From Physcomitrium patens (lineage: Eukaryota > Streptophyta > Bryopsida > Funariales > Funariaceae), in NCBI RefSeq assembly GCF_000002425.4, contig NC_037273.1, positions 7,023,506 through 7,087,505 of the forward strand: a DNA stretch of 64,000 nt, given 5' to 3'. Within the stretch, counting starts at the first letter, position 1. Each line of letters begins with the position of its first letter. The notes under the pieces were generated by a model, which worked only from the letters and a program-made list of their open reading frames with translations, was not told the origin of the DNA and made no database searches. The position numbers were made by a program, and so were the translations under genes. Below are positions 51,342 to 64,000 of the stretch, piece after piece.

Positions 51342-54300
51342 AATGTGTTAAGTATGTTAATTAATTATTTTATAAGTTCACAACATGCTACACATGTTGG
51401 CCACTTATTGTACAAATTGGCTACTTATTGTACAAGTTGGCCATGTAGCGCAAATTTTGGAAACTTACCTTGTTAGTTAGATATGTATTCCACAAGTTAG
51501 ATAAGTCACAAATGATCTATAAAATATTGACACATAGATATTAAATTAAATAATATATATAGATGTAAGAATGTAATACTTTAAGTTTAATTTCAAGAGT
51601 ATATAGCTTTTTTATCTTTAGCAATAGCAATTCCAATTTCTTCTTGGATATATATGTTTTCTCATTTTTTTTATGTTATCTTTTTTTGAGACAAATCTCA
51701 CTTGTTTTATTATATTTTTTAAGATTTTAATTGTTAAAAATTAACAAGAATATAATTATAATATTAGAATTTTATTTTATTTTAATTATAATCAAAAAAT
51801 ATATATTTTAAATTAGAAATAAATATATTAGAAATTGTGGATTATCTACATTTAATTTAATATTTTTTATAAAATTTCTTTGTTTTTAAGTATTTTTATT
51901 AAAAAAAATTTAAGTAATATTAGTAATTTTTTTAATTAAAATAAAAGACAGAATAGTAAATAAAGTAATTAATACTTGCAATACATCAATCAAATTTACT
52001 ATCACAATAAGTAATAAAATTGGATCAAAATTGAGATATTGAGATGATTAGAGCTATTTTATTATTTCTATTAAATAAAATTATTTATTCTATAGTAGAA
52101 TATTATTTAAGAGTCAAAAAATCAAGAATTTTCTTACTTAAAAAGTTTGATAATACAAGATCAAAGCCTTGATATATCAATTAAGTACAATTGGTGATCA
52201 AGCTTTAACCTCAAAGCTATACAACTCCAAGATGACAAGTTTGGTTTATTAAAATACTACTTTAAAATTCAGCTCTATTATGTTTTTTATTATTTATTAA
52301 ACAATATCATTCAATATTAGATAATTTAGAAGTTTTGTTGGTGGGATATTGATTAATATATATAGAACATTATACAATTTGTGTTGCAACTAATAAGATT
52401 TTTATTTTGACTTAAGGCAATAATTTAGTATTATAATATGTTTCATTATTTTGACAACTTATAAAAAATATTAAGAAAAATTATGTTGAATTCATTTGAC
52501 AATTTTTATATAGATTATAATATGATATAAAGAAATTAATGCTAAACTTATGTGATCCTCGAACATTAATTCAAATAATTGATTTTAAAATGAAGTATAA
52601 TAATTAAATTTTTAAATTTGATTTGAGAGCTGCATAAGTATGTTTTAGCATCTTTATAATTCAATAATAACATCAATGTTATATTAATACATACATTTGG
52701 AAATAGAAGACATGCAAATTGATATGGTACATTTTAAATATCTCACTAAGCAATAAAAGATATAATAATGTCTAAAATAATTATGCTTATATGGTAGATA
52801 ACCTAAGCTTATTACTCAATATTGTCTAAAGAAGTTACACAACAATATTGCACAAAATGAGGACTATAACTATTGAAAAAGAAAATGTATCAAAAAATAA
52901 TTTTTTTCAACTACAATAGGCAATATATGGCTGAAATCTTGTGCAATATTTATTGAGGGTCTTATTCTCTTATTAAAATCATTACCTTGTTTTATAATAG
53001 ATGTTTGTTTAAGATCCGAAAATTATAAAATCTTTGCTTTATTAGATTGAAGAGCCTTGACTTGTTTTTTAGATGAATAATTTATTAAAAGATCTAAAAT
53101 ATTCTTAGTAATAAAAACCAAGGTTGTGCATATAGAAGTCATAGATGGTTTTTTTTTGTCTTCTTGAAATATTTTCTATAAAATTATTCTTGTAGATATA
53201 CCAAAAAATAGTTATAATAGCTTAATAATATTTAATATGATTGTATTTTAATTAAATCTAATTATTTTTAAAAAAAATTGGTTAAAAAAGTATAATATTT
53301 AAATAGATTATATTTCTTCTAATTTAAATTTTTTCCATAGCTTAATTAATTTTTTTAATTAAGTAAAAAATCATTAATTTAGTATAATCAAACATTTATT
53401 TGTAGATGCAAGAGCTTCCATGCATGTTACAAAAAAATATCATCTTTTGTTATTCATGCAACATCTATTTCTAATAAAAAAAAGACTTCAAGAAATATTT
53501 TAATTTAGTATAGAGATTATCAAGACTTCTTTTTTTAAAAAAAAAAGATATTATTCTAAATTATTATTCTTATGATTCTTCAATTGATCTTCAAGAAGGA
53601 GTTCAGTTGCTATTTGGACCAATCTACAACTTATCACAAAATGAATTATTTTCACTCAAAGATTACATTGATGAAAACTTAGATAAGAACTTCATACATC
53701 ATTCAAAATCTTAAGCAATAACTTCTATTTTATTTGTCAAGAAAAAAGATGGATCACTACAAATGTGTATAAATTATCAAGGACTCAACAAGATTATTAT
53801 TAAGAATAAGCACCTTCTACTTTTGATATGAAGATTTATTATCGAATTGAATGAAGTAAAAATCTATAAAAAAATTGATCTATGAAGAATATATAATTTG
53901 ATATGCATTTAAAAAGAGTTGGATAGAAGACTAAATTTTAAATTAATATGAGTATTTTTAATACAATGTCATGCCATTTGGACTTATAAATGTATTAAAT
54001 GATTCTTAACATCTAATGAATGATATTTAAAAAAAAAAATTAGATAATTTTTTAAAATTTTATTTAGAAAGTATTTTTATTTCTTCTAAAAATAGAAATA
54101 AATATGATTTTTTTAAAATTATATTTTTTTTATCAAAAATAAATAATCTTTTTTAAATTAAAATAATTTCATCTTTAAGAAATAAAATCAATATTTTCTT
54201 TTGATCCAACATTTTTTGACTAAATCAATTAAGTATATTTTTTGATCTTCTTGTGCATTGTATGAAGAATAATTCTTTTAAATCTTTTTTACTCTTATAA

Positions 54301-54379
54301 ACTCCTTTTTTCTTTCTAATTTAATTTCAAGAATTTATAGTTTTTTTTTATCTTTAGCAATAGTCAATTTAATTTCTTT

Positions 54380-54446
<67 letters not shown>

Positions 54447-54500
54447 ATCTTTTTTTGAGATTCATCTCATCTATATAATTATATTCTTTAAATTCTTATT
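51342..54500 (+). mobile_element. Fourth chromovirus copy, plus strand, internally deleted
   Basis: The 5' LTR lacks its beginning (51342 to about 51740; blocks tgttggccacttattg and ctttagcaatagcaat). Leader and gag follow (51960-52860), then the gag-protease junction without R, and protease (52960-53200). RT runs 53580-54100, with EGVQLLFGPIYNLSQNEL and [17 protein letters not shown]. After RT the sequence jumps to LTR-like DNA (54300-54500, ctttagcaatagtcaa), so RNase H and integrase are deleted. This copy supplies the uninterrupted RT sequence used to read the nested insertion at 24582-34295. Confidence 0.75.
54384..54443. repeat. (AT)n microsatellite in LTR
   Basis: A 60-bp pure AT run inside the 3' LTR remnant. 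The homologous site at about 51640 has only a few TA units. Confidence 0.95.
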
Positions 54501-55135
54501 ATTAATAGGTACTTTCACAATAAGCCAAAAACATACATTTTGTATCTTTTGCATTATGTTTGGACCTCATATAGTGTAGTATTTTTGCATATGCAATACA
54601 TTAAAAGATATTTAAATATAAAATATAAGATTTTATTCTATTTTAAGTATATTTTGGTATTACTAATACAAGAGCACTTATTAACGATCCCTTTTTTATG
54701 TAAACTACATCTACAACAACCTCAATTCAAAACTCATAATTAAAGATTTGAATATAAAGCATATTCTTTGTCATTTCTATAATGGTATAATTTTTTTTAA
54801 TAATATTATTTTATTATGAAATATATAAGGTTATGATTTATTTAATGATTATTTTATTTATTAAATAATTATCAAGTTTTTTAGGCATGTATTCATATCC
54901 ATTTGTTTAAATACGACATCTTCATCTTGGACTCATTTTATTTTTTAATAAGAGCTATAAATTTCTCAAACCTCCAAATTTATTCATTTTTGGCCTTAAG
55001 AATATAAATTTAGATATTTTTTGAAAAATCATCAATAAAAGTAAAAAAATTCTTTACTCCTTCTATACTTATGGTCTTTATAGGTCCACATACATCAAAA
55101 TGGACAATCACCAACAACTTGGTAGCACATTATTT

Positions 55136-56340
55136 TGTTATGATATGACTCATGGATAAAAAATAGAAAAAAATATTATATTTTAGAAGACCTTATTTTA
55201 ATATATAAAAAAAAAATACCTTTAAAATAAAGATAATAGTCAAGGAGGTAGTAAAATTAATAAGTTCTAATGCTGATTTTTTATGTAATGGACTTCTACT
55301 TACTTTGTAAGACTATAAACAAGATAAAATAAGGTAAATTTGAAAAATTAGTATTGTAGATATCTTAAAATGGAAATAAATTTTAGCTCAAAATAAAATT
55401 TATCTAGAAATTTTGAATATTAATACTTGAAGATGGTTATGAATTTGGATCAAAATCAAACCTAAATAGACAAAACTATGCTCCGACAACAATTTAGAGG
55501 TGTTTTTATTGCTTGCAAAATAAAATTAGAGAAAAAAATTTCTAAGTTTTGCTTGAGTGTTGATTTAAGTGATTCAAATTAATATTAAATTTTTGAAAGC
55601 TTTTCAAAGTGAAAGGTAATTTATATGGTTCTGAATTTCGAGAAATGAATTGAAGAATTATTCTAGCATATTGACAAATAAAAATTTATAAAATTATATA
55701 TTTATCTTGTAAATTTAAATTTGATCTAATTATTATATCAAAGTTTATTGAAATTCAATTAGATTAAAGTATTAGAATTTTGATTTCAAGGATTAATAAG
55801 GATTTCTTTGATCTTGAATAATTTATTAGTTAGATTGAAGAAATTTTTGTGAACAGATTATGAATTTAATTTTCATAAATTTTTCTAATTTTGAATACAA
55901 TTAAATATTTAAAAAAGAAATTATGAATTCTAAAATATCAATATAAAAGTTAAAAAAAAGAGATGGTGGACACCGAAGAAATAAATGAGCATTTATTCCT
56001 AGGTGATAAGTTAATTTTTTTTTGAATTGTTTATGCTTGTTGTTAACTATTAGATTGCAATGTATGCAAATTTTTAAATAAGATCAATGATTCACCAAAA
56101 TTTATTGATGTTTTAAGATTTCTCTAAGATTGGTAAGGTTTGATTAAATTTTGGTTAAGATTCTATTAGGGTTTGTAAGATATCTTTATGATTTTATTTG
56201 AATTTTTTATAATTTTTTAAGGATTTTTGTTAGAATTTTATTATAATTTTATTAAATGATATTTTTTGTCTTATATCCTTTACATGTAAGCTTTAATATA
56301 TTTTGGCTTATATTGCTAATATTTGAATTGTATACTATAG
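55136..56340 (-). mobile_element. Family R repeat copy in copia integrase
   Basis: It begins on the plus strand TGTTATGATATG followed by catggataa, the reverse complement of the R end. It contains ggaggtagtaaaa (55241), the unique R part and a decayed array (56090-56250). The R start is poorly preserved near 56290-56340, so that border is approximate. Confidence 0.7.
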
Positions 56341-56704
56341 ATTAGAATTCTTTATATTCAAATAACAAAATTAACAATGTCATACATTGATTTTTTTTTC
56401 TTCTACAATAAATTCAAAAAAATCGACTACATGAACTTTATTAATCTTTTTACTATTGAGGTAGTACAATTTTTTTCTCTCTTGATCTCTTAGCAACCAT
56501 ATCTTTACATTCATTTTTTCATAAAATATTCATTACTATTGATATGAATCATAAAATCTCCTATTATAAATTTATTCACTAAAAGTGGATTTTGCTTCAT
56601 TTTTGGTATATGAAGGACATCTTTAAATTTTATCAAATTGGTTTCTCCATTCATAACCACCTCTATTATAATAGAGTCAATTATAATGGCTTCATGTATA
56701 TCAG

Positions 56705-58140
56705 TGTTATATTGTAACATAGCTAATAGGTAAAAAAGAGAAAAAATATATATATATATATATATATATTATAAAAGATCTTATTTCAAAATATACTTTT
56801 AAATTAGGTAGATTAGTAAAATTGGTATCATGAGCATTTTAATGTAGAAATAAATGGTAATTTCTAGTAATAGTTATCTAAAAAAAATTAGATATTGGTA
56901 CCTAGAGAGGACTAGTTATAAACTTGGATAGAAATCAGATCTTAATATACAAAATTGCACTCTTATGGCAAATGCAAGAATTTTTTTTGTTCATTAAATA
57001 AAGGAATTCAAGAATAGACAAGAAATAGGTCCTTAAGCCATTGTTTTTGAGTGGTTTAAGTTTTTAATAACTTTATAAGAGCTTTGCAAAGTTAAGATTG
57101 TTTTGGAATGACTCTAGTATTTGGAAAACAAAAAAGGTTTATATATTAGAGAATTTTATGAGATTTGTAGTGGATCTCAAATAAAAATTAATGAATTTGT
57201 GATTATAATTATGTTTAATATATATTATAAGTTTAAGCTAGATCAAACAATTTTTAGAACTCAAGTATATTGAAATTTTGAAAATTGGAGTTTTAAAGGC
57301 CAATAAAAGTTTCTAAGATTTGCATCAATTTGCTAATTGGATGAAGAAGAATTTTATTGTATTAGTAGTAAACTTAATTTTTAATAATTGTGTAAAATTT
57401 TTAAGTAATTAAATAGTAAAAAGAAGAGATGTTATTGTTTGGGATTGTCATTAAGGTTGGAGAAAGAAGCCAACCAATATTCAAGTAAATTATGCAATTT
57501 ATCTCTTTTTTTAATAAGTTCAATCTTCTTGAATTTTTTTGTATTTATTTCTAAGTAAAATATTGAGAGAAGAAAAGCTTTGAATTAAGTTCAATATTTC
57601 AAGTTTTAGTTATTGAGATTTTAATCTATTATAGGATTTGATTTAAGTTTGGTTATGATTACTTAAGATTTTTATCAAGATTTTGTTAGGATTTAGGATT
57701 TTATTAGGATTTTATTAAGATTTAGTTAAGATTTGATTAAGATTTTTATTATATTTTATTGATGTTTAATTAAGATTTAATTAATTTTTAATTAAAACTT
57801 AATTAGAATTAAATTAAAATTTGATTAGAATTTTATTAGTATTATTTTAGAATTTTATAAGGATTTATTAATATTTAATTTAAGTATGTAAAATATTTTT
57901 TAAGATTTATCTAGAACTTATTAGAATGTGATAAGATACATTTAGGATTTTTCTAAAGATGATAGGATGTAATAAGAGTAATTTGAAGCTTATTTAATTA
58001 TTCAAAGATACAAAAGGATATTTCTAAATACCTTATGTATTGTATTAGATTTTAAATCAAACTTTAAAGTAAGTTTAAATTCTACTATAGCCACAACTAA
58101 ATGTTCAAAGCATTCCTAAGTTAGTTTTCATAGAATGCAG
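56705..58140 (-). mobile_element. Family R repeat copy in copia protease region
   Basis: It begins TGTTATATTGTAACATAG on the plus strand, matching the inverted R end. It carries the unique R part (56990-57400) and the array as gatttaGTTAAGATTT-like units (57620-57970), and ends in the inverted R start (agccacaactaaatgttc, about 58090-58140). Confidence 0.75.
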
Positions 58141-58650
58141 TACCATTAGCCACCAATATCACATTTACTACTAGAATAGCTTCATTTCTTAGCCATGAAT
58201 ATATAATTTCATCATCCAAACTTGTCTTGGATATAGTTTGAATCATTTCCTTATATCTTCTTACTTTTATACCACTTATCAACAAAATTATTATAATTTT
58301 TTATAAATAAAGCAAGTTTTGATATTATTTTATTGATTTAAGTAGCTCCTTTTTGTCTTAACTTAAGTAGAGTAATAAATCCTCACTTTAAATATCCTTT
58401 TTTTTTATTGGCCATTAAATAATTAAGTCTTATTGTTACATAGTCTATTTTAAGTTCTTTTATTTTTATGGATTTCAATGTCACAATGAAATAGTTGTAG
58501 GATTGTGGCAAACTCATGAGTAGATTCATAACAAAATCCACATCTTCTACTAGCTTATTTATAATTGAAAGCTTGTTTGCAAGTGCCTTTATCTTATTAA
58601 TGTGTACTTTGATGTTTTTACCTTCTTCTATCTTGCAAATGAAGTTTTTA

Positions 58651-59000
58651 TTACTATTATTATTATTATTATTATTTTATATATAGAAAATATTAGATAA
58701 TTTCTTTCTTTTATAGATGTTGTAAAGAATCTTCTACACTCTTCTTGATCCTCTATAAGTAATAGTATGAAAAAAATTGGTTCTATCAATATTAATTGTA
58801 ATCAATATAAAAAAAAATTTACTCAAAATACTCTCAATTTTTTTTTTAAGATTTCTTATAAGTTTTATGAAAAATAAAAATGTTTCAAATCAAATATAAT
58901 ACTCTTAGATCACTTCTTTAATTACAAATGACCACTTAACACCATAAGAAGTGTTTTAAATATCTTCAGCTTCTTTAATACTTCAAATCACAAAATTAGT
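58651..59000. other. Copia flank with (ATT)n repeat
   Basis: An ATT trinucleotide run at 58655-58676 lies within or next to the copia gag. The rest is AT-rich and probably the decayed N-terminal part of that gag. Confidence 0.4.
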
Positions 59001-61453
59001 ACATCAAAGAGCTAACTCAACAAAAAATTATAAGTATTCTAAAACATCTCTTTTATATGTATAACAAATACCAAACTCAAAATGCATTTAATCACAAATA
59101 AGTTCAAATCTTAATTTAAATAATAAAATTTAAAAATTCCAAATCTTAATATCATAAAAAAATAAGATGATTTATTCCTTATAATAAAAAATTCTTCAAA
59201 CAATTTCAAAAATCACAAACAAATATATATAAGAACTTAACCTATTGAAGAAAAAAAAGTGTGAAGTATCCTCAATTAATATTAAGAAGGTTGTAAACAA
59301 AAAAGAAGTATGGTATAAGATGACTCTCACTTCCAAACATCTTTTACTTATAAGAAAGAGATCACATCTAATATAAATGAATCTTATCTACAATCATCTT
59401 CATCCTACTTTACTTCATCTAACCAAACCCTCGATTCTTCTTACTCTAGCTACTACCTTAATAACTTATTTTGAGTCTTTCTTGCCTTTTGACCATTAAC
59501 AACTTAGTAGGATTAAACTCTAAGGAATGGTAATTAATCCTAATTTTGTTGATCTTTAATAATAATAACATGATTATAGAAATATTTGATTTTAATACAT
59601 ATTAAGCCTAATTAACTTCAACTATTCTTAGTGTGGTTTTCAAAAAGAAACTTTTGTAGTTCGTCTTAAAACCCTAGAGAAGTTTGTTTCTTTAAAGTCA
59701 TGAGTTAGATGTTATCTATGTATTTAATTAAACTTGCCTAGAGCTGATGATAGGCCATTTTCCTCTCTCAACTTAAGTTGCTTCAATTTTCTCTCTAGAA
59801 CTTTTGTATTGAAACCCCTTCACTTGCATCCTCTTAGAATTGTCTATACACAATCATTTTTTGTCTATTTAGACCAAATCCTAATTCTAAAAAGATTTTT
59901 TTTATCATATCATTTAATTAAGATTGCTTCTTGCCAATCTTTCATCTATAACTTATAATCATGGATTACAACCATTTCTTTAGTATGCTAAAAAAATGCC
60001 TTGGATCTTACATTACAATTGTAGAAAACTATACAGTTAGTGTGAGGCATGGCTTGTGGCCTTACTTGCATTGTTTACTTGCATTGTTTAGTAAAAAAAC
60101 TTTAGAAATAAAAACAACAAATACAAAATTTACAACAATGGTCTATTGACATTAATTGCAGCTTTTAAAGAATGATGTCTTTTATAATCATTTAGGTTTT
60201 GATTCAATTAGGAATAAAAAAGAATTTGATATTATCTTAGATTAACTATAAAACTACAAAATAACTAGGAAAATTCTAAGATATTTTGTATAATAAGAAT
60301 ATTTTATTAGATTTATTGGATCAAAATTTTAATTAGATTTTTAGGAAAATTTTTTTTACAAAAAATGATCAAAATGAATTCATTCAGCAATTTTTGGAAC
60401 AAACATCTTTGTTGCAATATAAAATAACCGATTAATTTTTTTTTGTCATGGATGGAATTTTCTAAAAAAATATATAATTATTTAATATGATATTTCATTT
60501 ATTTTTAATTATGTGTACAACCCTTTGGAAAATTATTTTATTTTATTTACATAAAATTTTATTAGTGTAAAATCAACACTGTCTTTGTTTGAAGTAGCTT
60601 TATATAATTAGAGCCAAAAATAATTATATGTTTATTTGGTAAAAAGTTTAATCGTAAGCAAAATACAAGGACATAAAATCAAGTGATTAAGACATGCAAG
60701 AAAGTAAGATATTTCATTGGAAGCAAGACCAGATTTGAGACTATATAAAAATATTGTACGTGATTACTTTGATTTTTGCCGTTTTCATTTGTTATTATAT
60801 TTTTTACTGAAAGAATATCTTCTATAACTTGTTTGAAATTACTTTAGATGTTTCGACACAAGTTCGTGCTGAGGGATGCATCTTATGGATAAGTAGACGA
60901 TGGCCAAAATTGTTAGTTTAGATATTTAAATGTCCAATTATGAGACATTTGAGAATCTTTTTACGATAAAAAGTAGTATGAAGAGGTTTACAAAAAAGTT
61001 AACGTCAGAACCAACCAAATATTTGTACCACTATCATTTTCAAATACTCAATTAGTTCATCCACGTACAGACCACATAAATATAAAATTGAGCCAAATCA
61101 ATAAAAAATACTTTACTGGAAGGAAGGTGACCGAAAACAAACTTTCGTACCAATTGAGTATTGAAGCGGGTGGAAGCGAAAGTAAAAAATTCTAGTGACA
61201 TGGCGTGAAATTAACTCCAAAATTATGACAAGCCTATTCAAATTCAGCGTCATAGGCATTTCTAGAAGACGCAGAATGTGTCATAAGAGATAAAAATCTC
61301 TAGAGTTGGTGATAACAAGAACAATAAATAAGTCGAACAAAGGAATGGAGAAATGAAACCAACCACCATGCGGGGCTTAGGAAGTGGGCGAGGGAGAAAG
61401 TTACACATGAGGTGAGCAGCCAGCTTTACATCCACCAGCATTGAACAGCAGGT
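59001..61453. other. AT-rich intergenic DNA
   Basis: No transposon protein or gene is recognised. The short frames at 59734-59958 and 59961-60149 lack recognisable content. From about 60840 the composition slowly rises towards the receptor kinase island. Confidence 0.4.
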
Positions 61454-61474
61454 GAGAGAGAGAGAGAGAGAGAG
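61454..61474. repeat. (GA)n microsatellite
   Basis: An uninterrupted GA run of 21 bp, about 410 bp beyond the stop codon of the LRR receptor kinase. Confidence 0.95.
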
Positions 61475-61883
61475 CAATACACGGCGAAGGGAAGCCTGTC
61501 AACACTCACAGGGCGACAAATTCAAGTGGCCTCTAGATGATCAACAAAACAGGCCCTCCTGTTTTAACGCTCTCCCTTACAGACCAACCTTCTGTTCTTT
61601 TTTATTGGTGTTCATCACCTGGAGAATCAACTGTGGCAAGAATGGCTGCCTCTGTTTCTATCCAGACTGCAGTCAAAAGCAGACATCAATCGACTACAGA
61701 GGTTTGGTCTGGCAAGGAGACTAGGGACAATCGGCTCAGAATGAGTTGAGCGGGTCACAATGGGGTCCCTGTCGATCGACGTGTGCATGGATGCTCACAG
61801 TCCCACAGTGAGTGGCGTGATATGTGATGGTGATGACGATGATCTCACTTGCAACATGATGCGGAGCGGCGATGAAGAGACTG
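61475..61883. other. 3' flank of the LRR receptor kinase
   Basis: Normal composition. It probably contains the 3' untranslated region of the minus-strand kinase. The overlapping plus-strand frames (61452-61749) show no recognisable domain. Confidence 0.4.
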
Positions 61884-64000
61884 TCAAGGAGTGCGACTAG
61901 TGGGTGGAGTAGGAGTGCCAGGAGTGGGTGGAGTGGGAGTGCCAGGAGTGGGTGGAGTGGGAGGCGTGCGAGGAGAGCTCCTGGAGTCGTCGTCACTGTT
62001 CCTGATGATCTCCTCCGAAATGGTTGCGGACTGTCGAGACGGTTCGGCAGTGTCCTCGATGAAGAATGGGTGCACTTCCTCAAGTTGGGATACCACGGTG
62101 TGCATCTTTGGTCGCCGCTCAGGCACAGGATCTACACACTTCATTGCAATCTGCAACATGGTCACCAGTTCTCCTTCTATGTTCTGGTAGCGCATGAGCT
62201 CTAGGTCGAACACTTCGGCTGTCCACTCTTCACGGACGATGGACTGCACCCAGCGTGGCAAGTCGACGGGTTCATCATTGGAAGACGCTGGCGTCGGTGC
62301 CTTCCCAGTCAGAAGCTCCAGTAGTAACTGCAAAACCAAGAATTGGAATATTAGGTGTGTAATTTACAGAGGCTCAGTAGCCACAATTGAAGTTTCATGG
62401 TCATGAAGAGTGATAGGACTGCAGGAATGGAACATACCACTCCAAAGCTGTACACATCCGACTTCTGTGTCACTTTGCGAGTTGCGCTGACCTCAGGTGC
62501 TCGGTAACCAACCATTTTTGAACCAGAAGAGGAAGAACTCAATAATTGTGCGAGTCCGAAATCGGCGATGCAAGCTTCTAGGTCTCTGTTGAGCAGAATG
62601 TTGGACGACTTGATGTTCCCATGCACAAAACTGGGTCCTCCTTGTGAATGCAGATATGCAAGTCCCTTGCCAGCTCCTATTGCGATCCTGACTCTTGTAA
62701 GCCAATCCACCGGTGTGCGATTCTTGCCTCGATTGTCTGACAAACACAAAATGGTATGGAGTATTACTTAAAACCTACTCGATATGATAACATCCCAAAA
62801 TAAAAACTAGTGATTAGGGTAGAAACTTACTGTGCAGAAGGGCAGCGAGGTTGCCCATCGGCATGTAATCAGAAACTAGAAGTTTCTCATCTTTGGAGAA
62901 ATAATATGCTCGGAGGGGCACTAGATTCCGATGCTGCAACTTTCCTACAACCTGGATCAATGTTTCAAAGTCTTTCTTGCACGTAGTCACGTCTTTCAAC
63001 CTCTTCACCGCCATGACCGTTCCATCTTCCAAAATCGCCTTGTAAGCAGTTCCCACAGTGCCCTTGCCCAGCACCTCGGCCGATGCTCGTAACAAATCAT
63101 CTAGATCAAATGAGACCAGGGAGAAGGATATCAACCTGTTGGCCCCCTGCTCCCCTGCCCCCGAGACGGCATGTTCATCTCCATTGTCCCCGGGTCCTTT
63201 CTCACGCAGCTTGTCACGGGAGATGTCAGGGGTTATCGCGTGCGAAATCTCACGAAGTTCAGGTTCTGAAGAAGATTCCTGTCCGCTGTTTCTAAGGAAT
63301 ATACAGAAAAGTGCTACGAGCGCAAGAATCAGAAATGTTACTGATCCCAAGACGATACCAACGATTACGACAGTTGACAGCCTCTTCTTGCCATTCGACG
63401 ATGTTGCAGATTGTCCGCTTGAGAATGGACATAAGGATGGAAGAGGTGGACCGCAGAGACCGGCATTGCCAACGAAGGAATCGACAGGGAATCTGGACAG
63501 GAGTGCTGGTACAGCTCCAGATAAATTGTTGTTACCAACATCGAATATCGTCAAATTCGCCAAATTCAAGACTGGAATGCTTCCCGAGAATGAGTTGTTG
63601 CGGAGGTTCAGCAAGTAAAGCTGAGAGAGTTTCCCGATCGACTCCGGTATGGTGCCGTTCAACCTGAATACAAATAGAATTCATATGAGCTGGCTATCCG
63701 AATAACAGGAAAACTACGATTGCTGAAGAGAAATTTGACAATTTAACATTGAAATAGAACATCCAAAATCGAACCTGACTGATCATCTTAGAAGTTGCCT
63801 CCAGCAGGAATTAAAATCTCACCTATTAAACTCCAAGCTCAATTGAGTCAACTGCGGCCACAGTTCGGCGACATCTGGTAGAGGTCCATAGAAGCCGTTG
63901 CCTGCCAGATACAATGCCTTCAAGTTCTTGCATTTACCCAGCTCTGCGCCAGGAAACAGATCTGACAACTTGTTGCCACGCAAACTCACAATCTCAAGAT
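61884..64000 (-). CDS. LRR receptor-like kinase, atypical (HGN), 5' part outside window
   Basis: Four exons are visible on the minus strand: beyond 64000 to 63823, 63663-62831, 62736-62438 and 62327-61884. Introns are GT-AG (159, 94 and 110 bp) with matching phases. The partial ectodomain has LRR units (LRGNKLSDLFPG, LAGNGFYGPLPD, LRNNSFSGSIP, VGNNNLSGAVP), then a NAGLCGPPLP cap and a membrane segment (VVIVGIVLGSVTFLILALVA). The kinase has a glycine loop changed to GKGTVGTAY, an intact MAVKRLK lysine and DFG. The catalytic loop reads HGN instead of HRD (62615-62623), so the proton-acceptor Asp is absent. This is the signature of LRR-III receptor kinases such as RKL1/RLK902, usually considered pseudokinases. 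The tail is TP-rich. Confidence 0.93.
61899..61970 (-). repeat. 24-bp minisatellite encoding a TP-rich tail
   Basis: Three adjacent 24-bp units (61899-61922, 61923-61946 and a diverged 61947-61970) encode TPPTPGTP-type octapeptides at the C-terminus of the LRR receptor kinase. Copy number is likely to vary between individuals. Confidence 0.85.

Larger units (their letters stand above)
54850..58650 (-). pseudogene. Ty1/copia gag-pol, minus strand, split by two R repeats
   Basis: Reading on the minus strand, copia gag (about 58650-58145) reads KIEEGKNIKVHINKIKALAN and MSLPQSYNYF. Protease/pre-integrase sequence occupies 56704-56345 (VVMNGETNLIKFKDVLHIPKMKQNPLLV, interrupted by stops further on). 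The integrase start is at about 55130-54860 (DVCGPIKTISIEGVKNFFTFIDDFSK). Family R copies lie between gag and protease (56705-58140) and between pre-integrase and integrase (55136-56340). The 5' and 3' LTRs were not identified. Confidence 0.8.

Noticed and set aside
59961-60149. A 62-residue plus-strand frame in AT-rich DNA
   Set aside because: It contains a local direct repeat (tacttgcattgtt) and no recognisable domain. The surrounding composition is that of decayed noncoding DNA.
63058-63618. A 186-residue plus-strand frame opposite the LRR receptor kinase
   Set aside because: It is antisense to a confidently spliced kinase exon. Its openness follows from the codon use of the real gene, and it shows no domain.

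Overview
The window is nuclear DNA of a land plant. It carries a CP12 gene with a chloroplast transit peptide, two intron-containing receptor-like kinases, and decayed Ty1/copia and Ty3/gypsy (chromovirus) retrotransposons. Compact genes of ordinary base composition sit as islands in very AT-rich transposon DNA, which suggests a bryophyte, most likely a moss. That lineage call is an inference; no marker in the window proves it.

Layout. 1-1130: CpG-rich unique DNA with no recognisable gene. 1.4-5 kb: a copia fragment, a copy of a repeat called here family R, and microsatellites. 5-6.87 and 12.28-13.7 kb: one unique gene-like island, split by a complete old copia element (6873-12276, 160-bp LTRs, target duplication caaat) that itself contains a solo gypsy LTR (10440-10986, target duplication tgtgg). 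15.0-19.4 kb: a lipid-anchor-type 2-oxoglutarate oxygenase gene and the CP12 gene. 20.6-36.4 kb: a plus-strand chromovirus whose reverse transcriptase is split by a related minus-strand chromovirus (24582-34295). Both carry family R insertions, and one R copy contains a younger solo LTR. 37.1-40.2 kb: a receptor kinase with two LTP-like cysteine domains outside the membrane. 40.2-44.7 kb: unique DNA without a firm gene call. 44.8-59 kb: two further chromoviruses and a minus-strand copia, with three more R copies. 61.9-64.0 kb: the 3' part of an LRR receptor kinase that runs off the right edge.

How it fits together. The cellular genes are independent single genes: Calvin-cycle regulation (CP12), an oxidative enzyme and two membrane receptors. 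The transposon part can be read as layers, because four insertions have visible target duplications. The older layers have lost CpG by C-to-T change. The youngest layer (30724-31208) keeps normal composition.

The strongest candidates for something undescribed are: the receptor kinase with two 8-cysteine LTP-like ectodomains; the oxygenase with an N-terminal MGACVSC lipidation motif; and family R, a repeat with TGTC/GACA ends whose body is a degenerate CCTAAA-like array. Family R has entered the same gag-protease site of two gypsy copies in opposite orientations.
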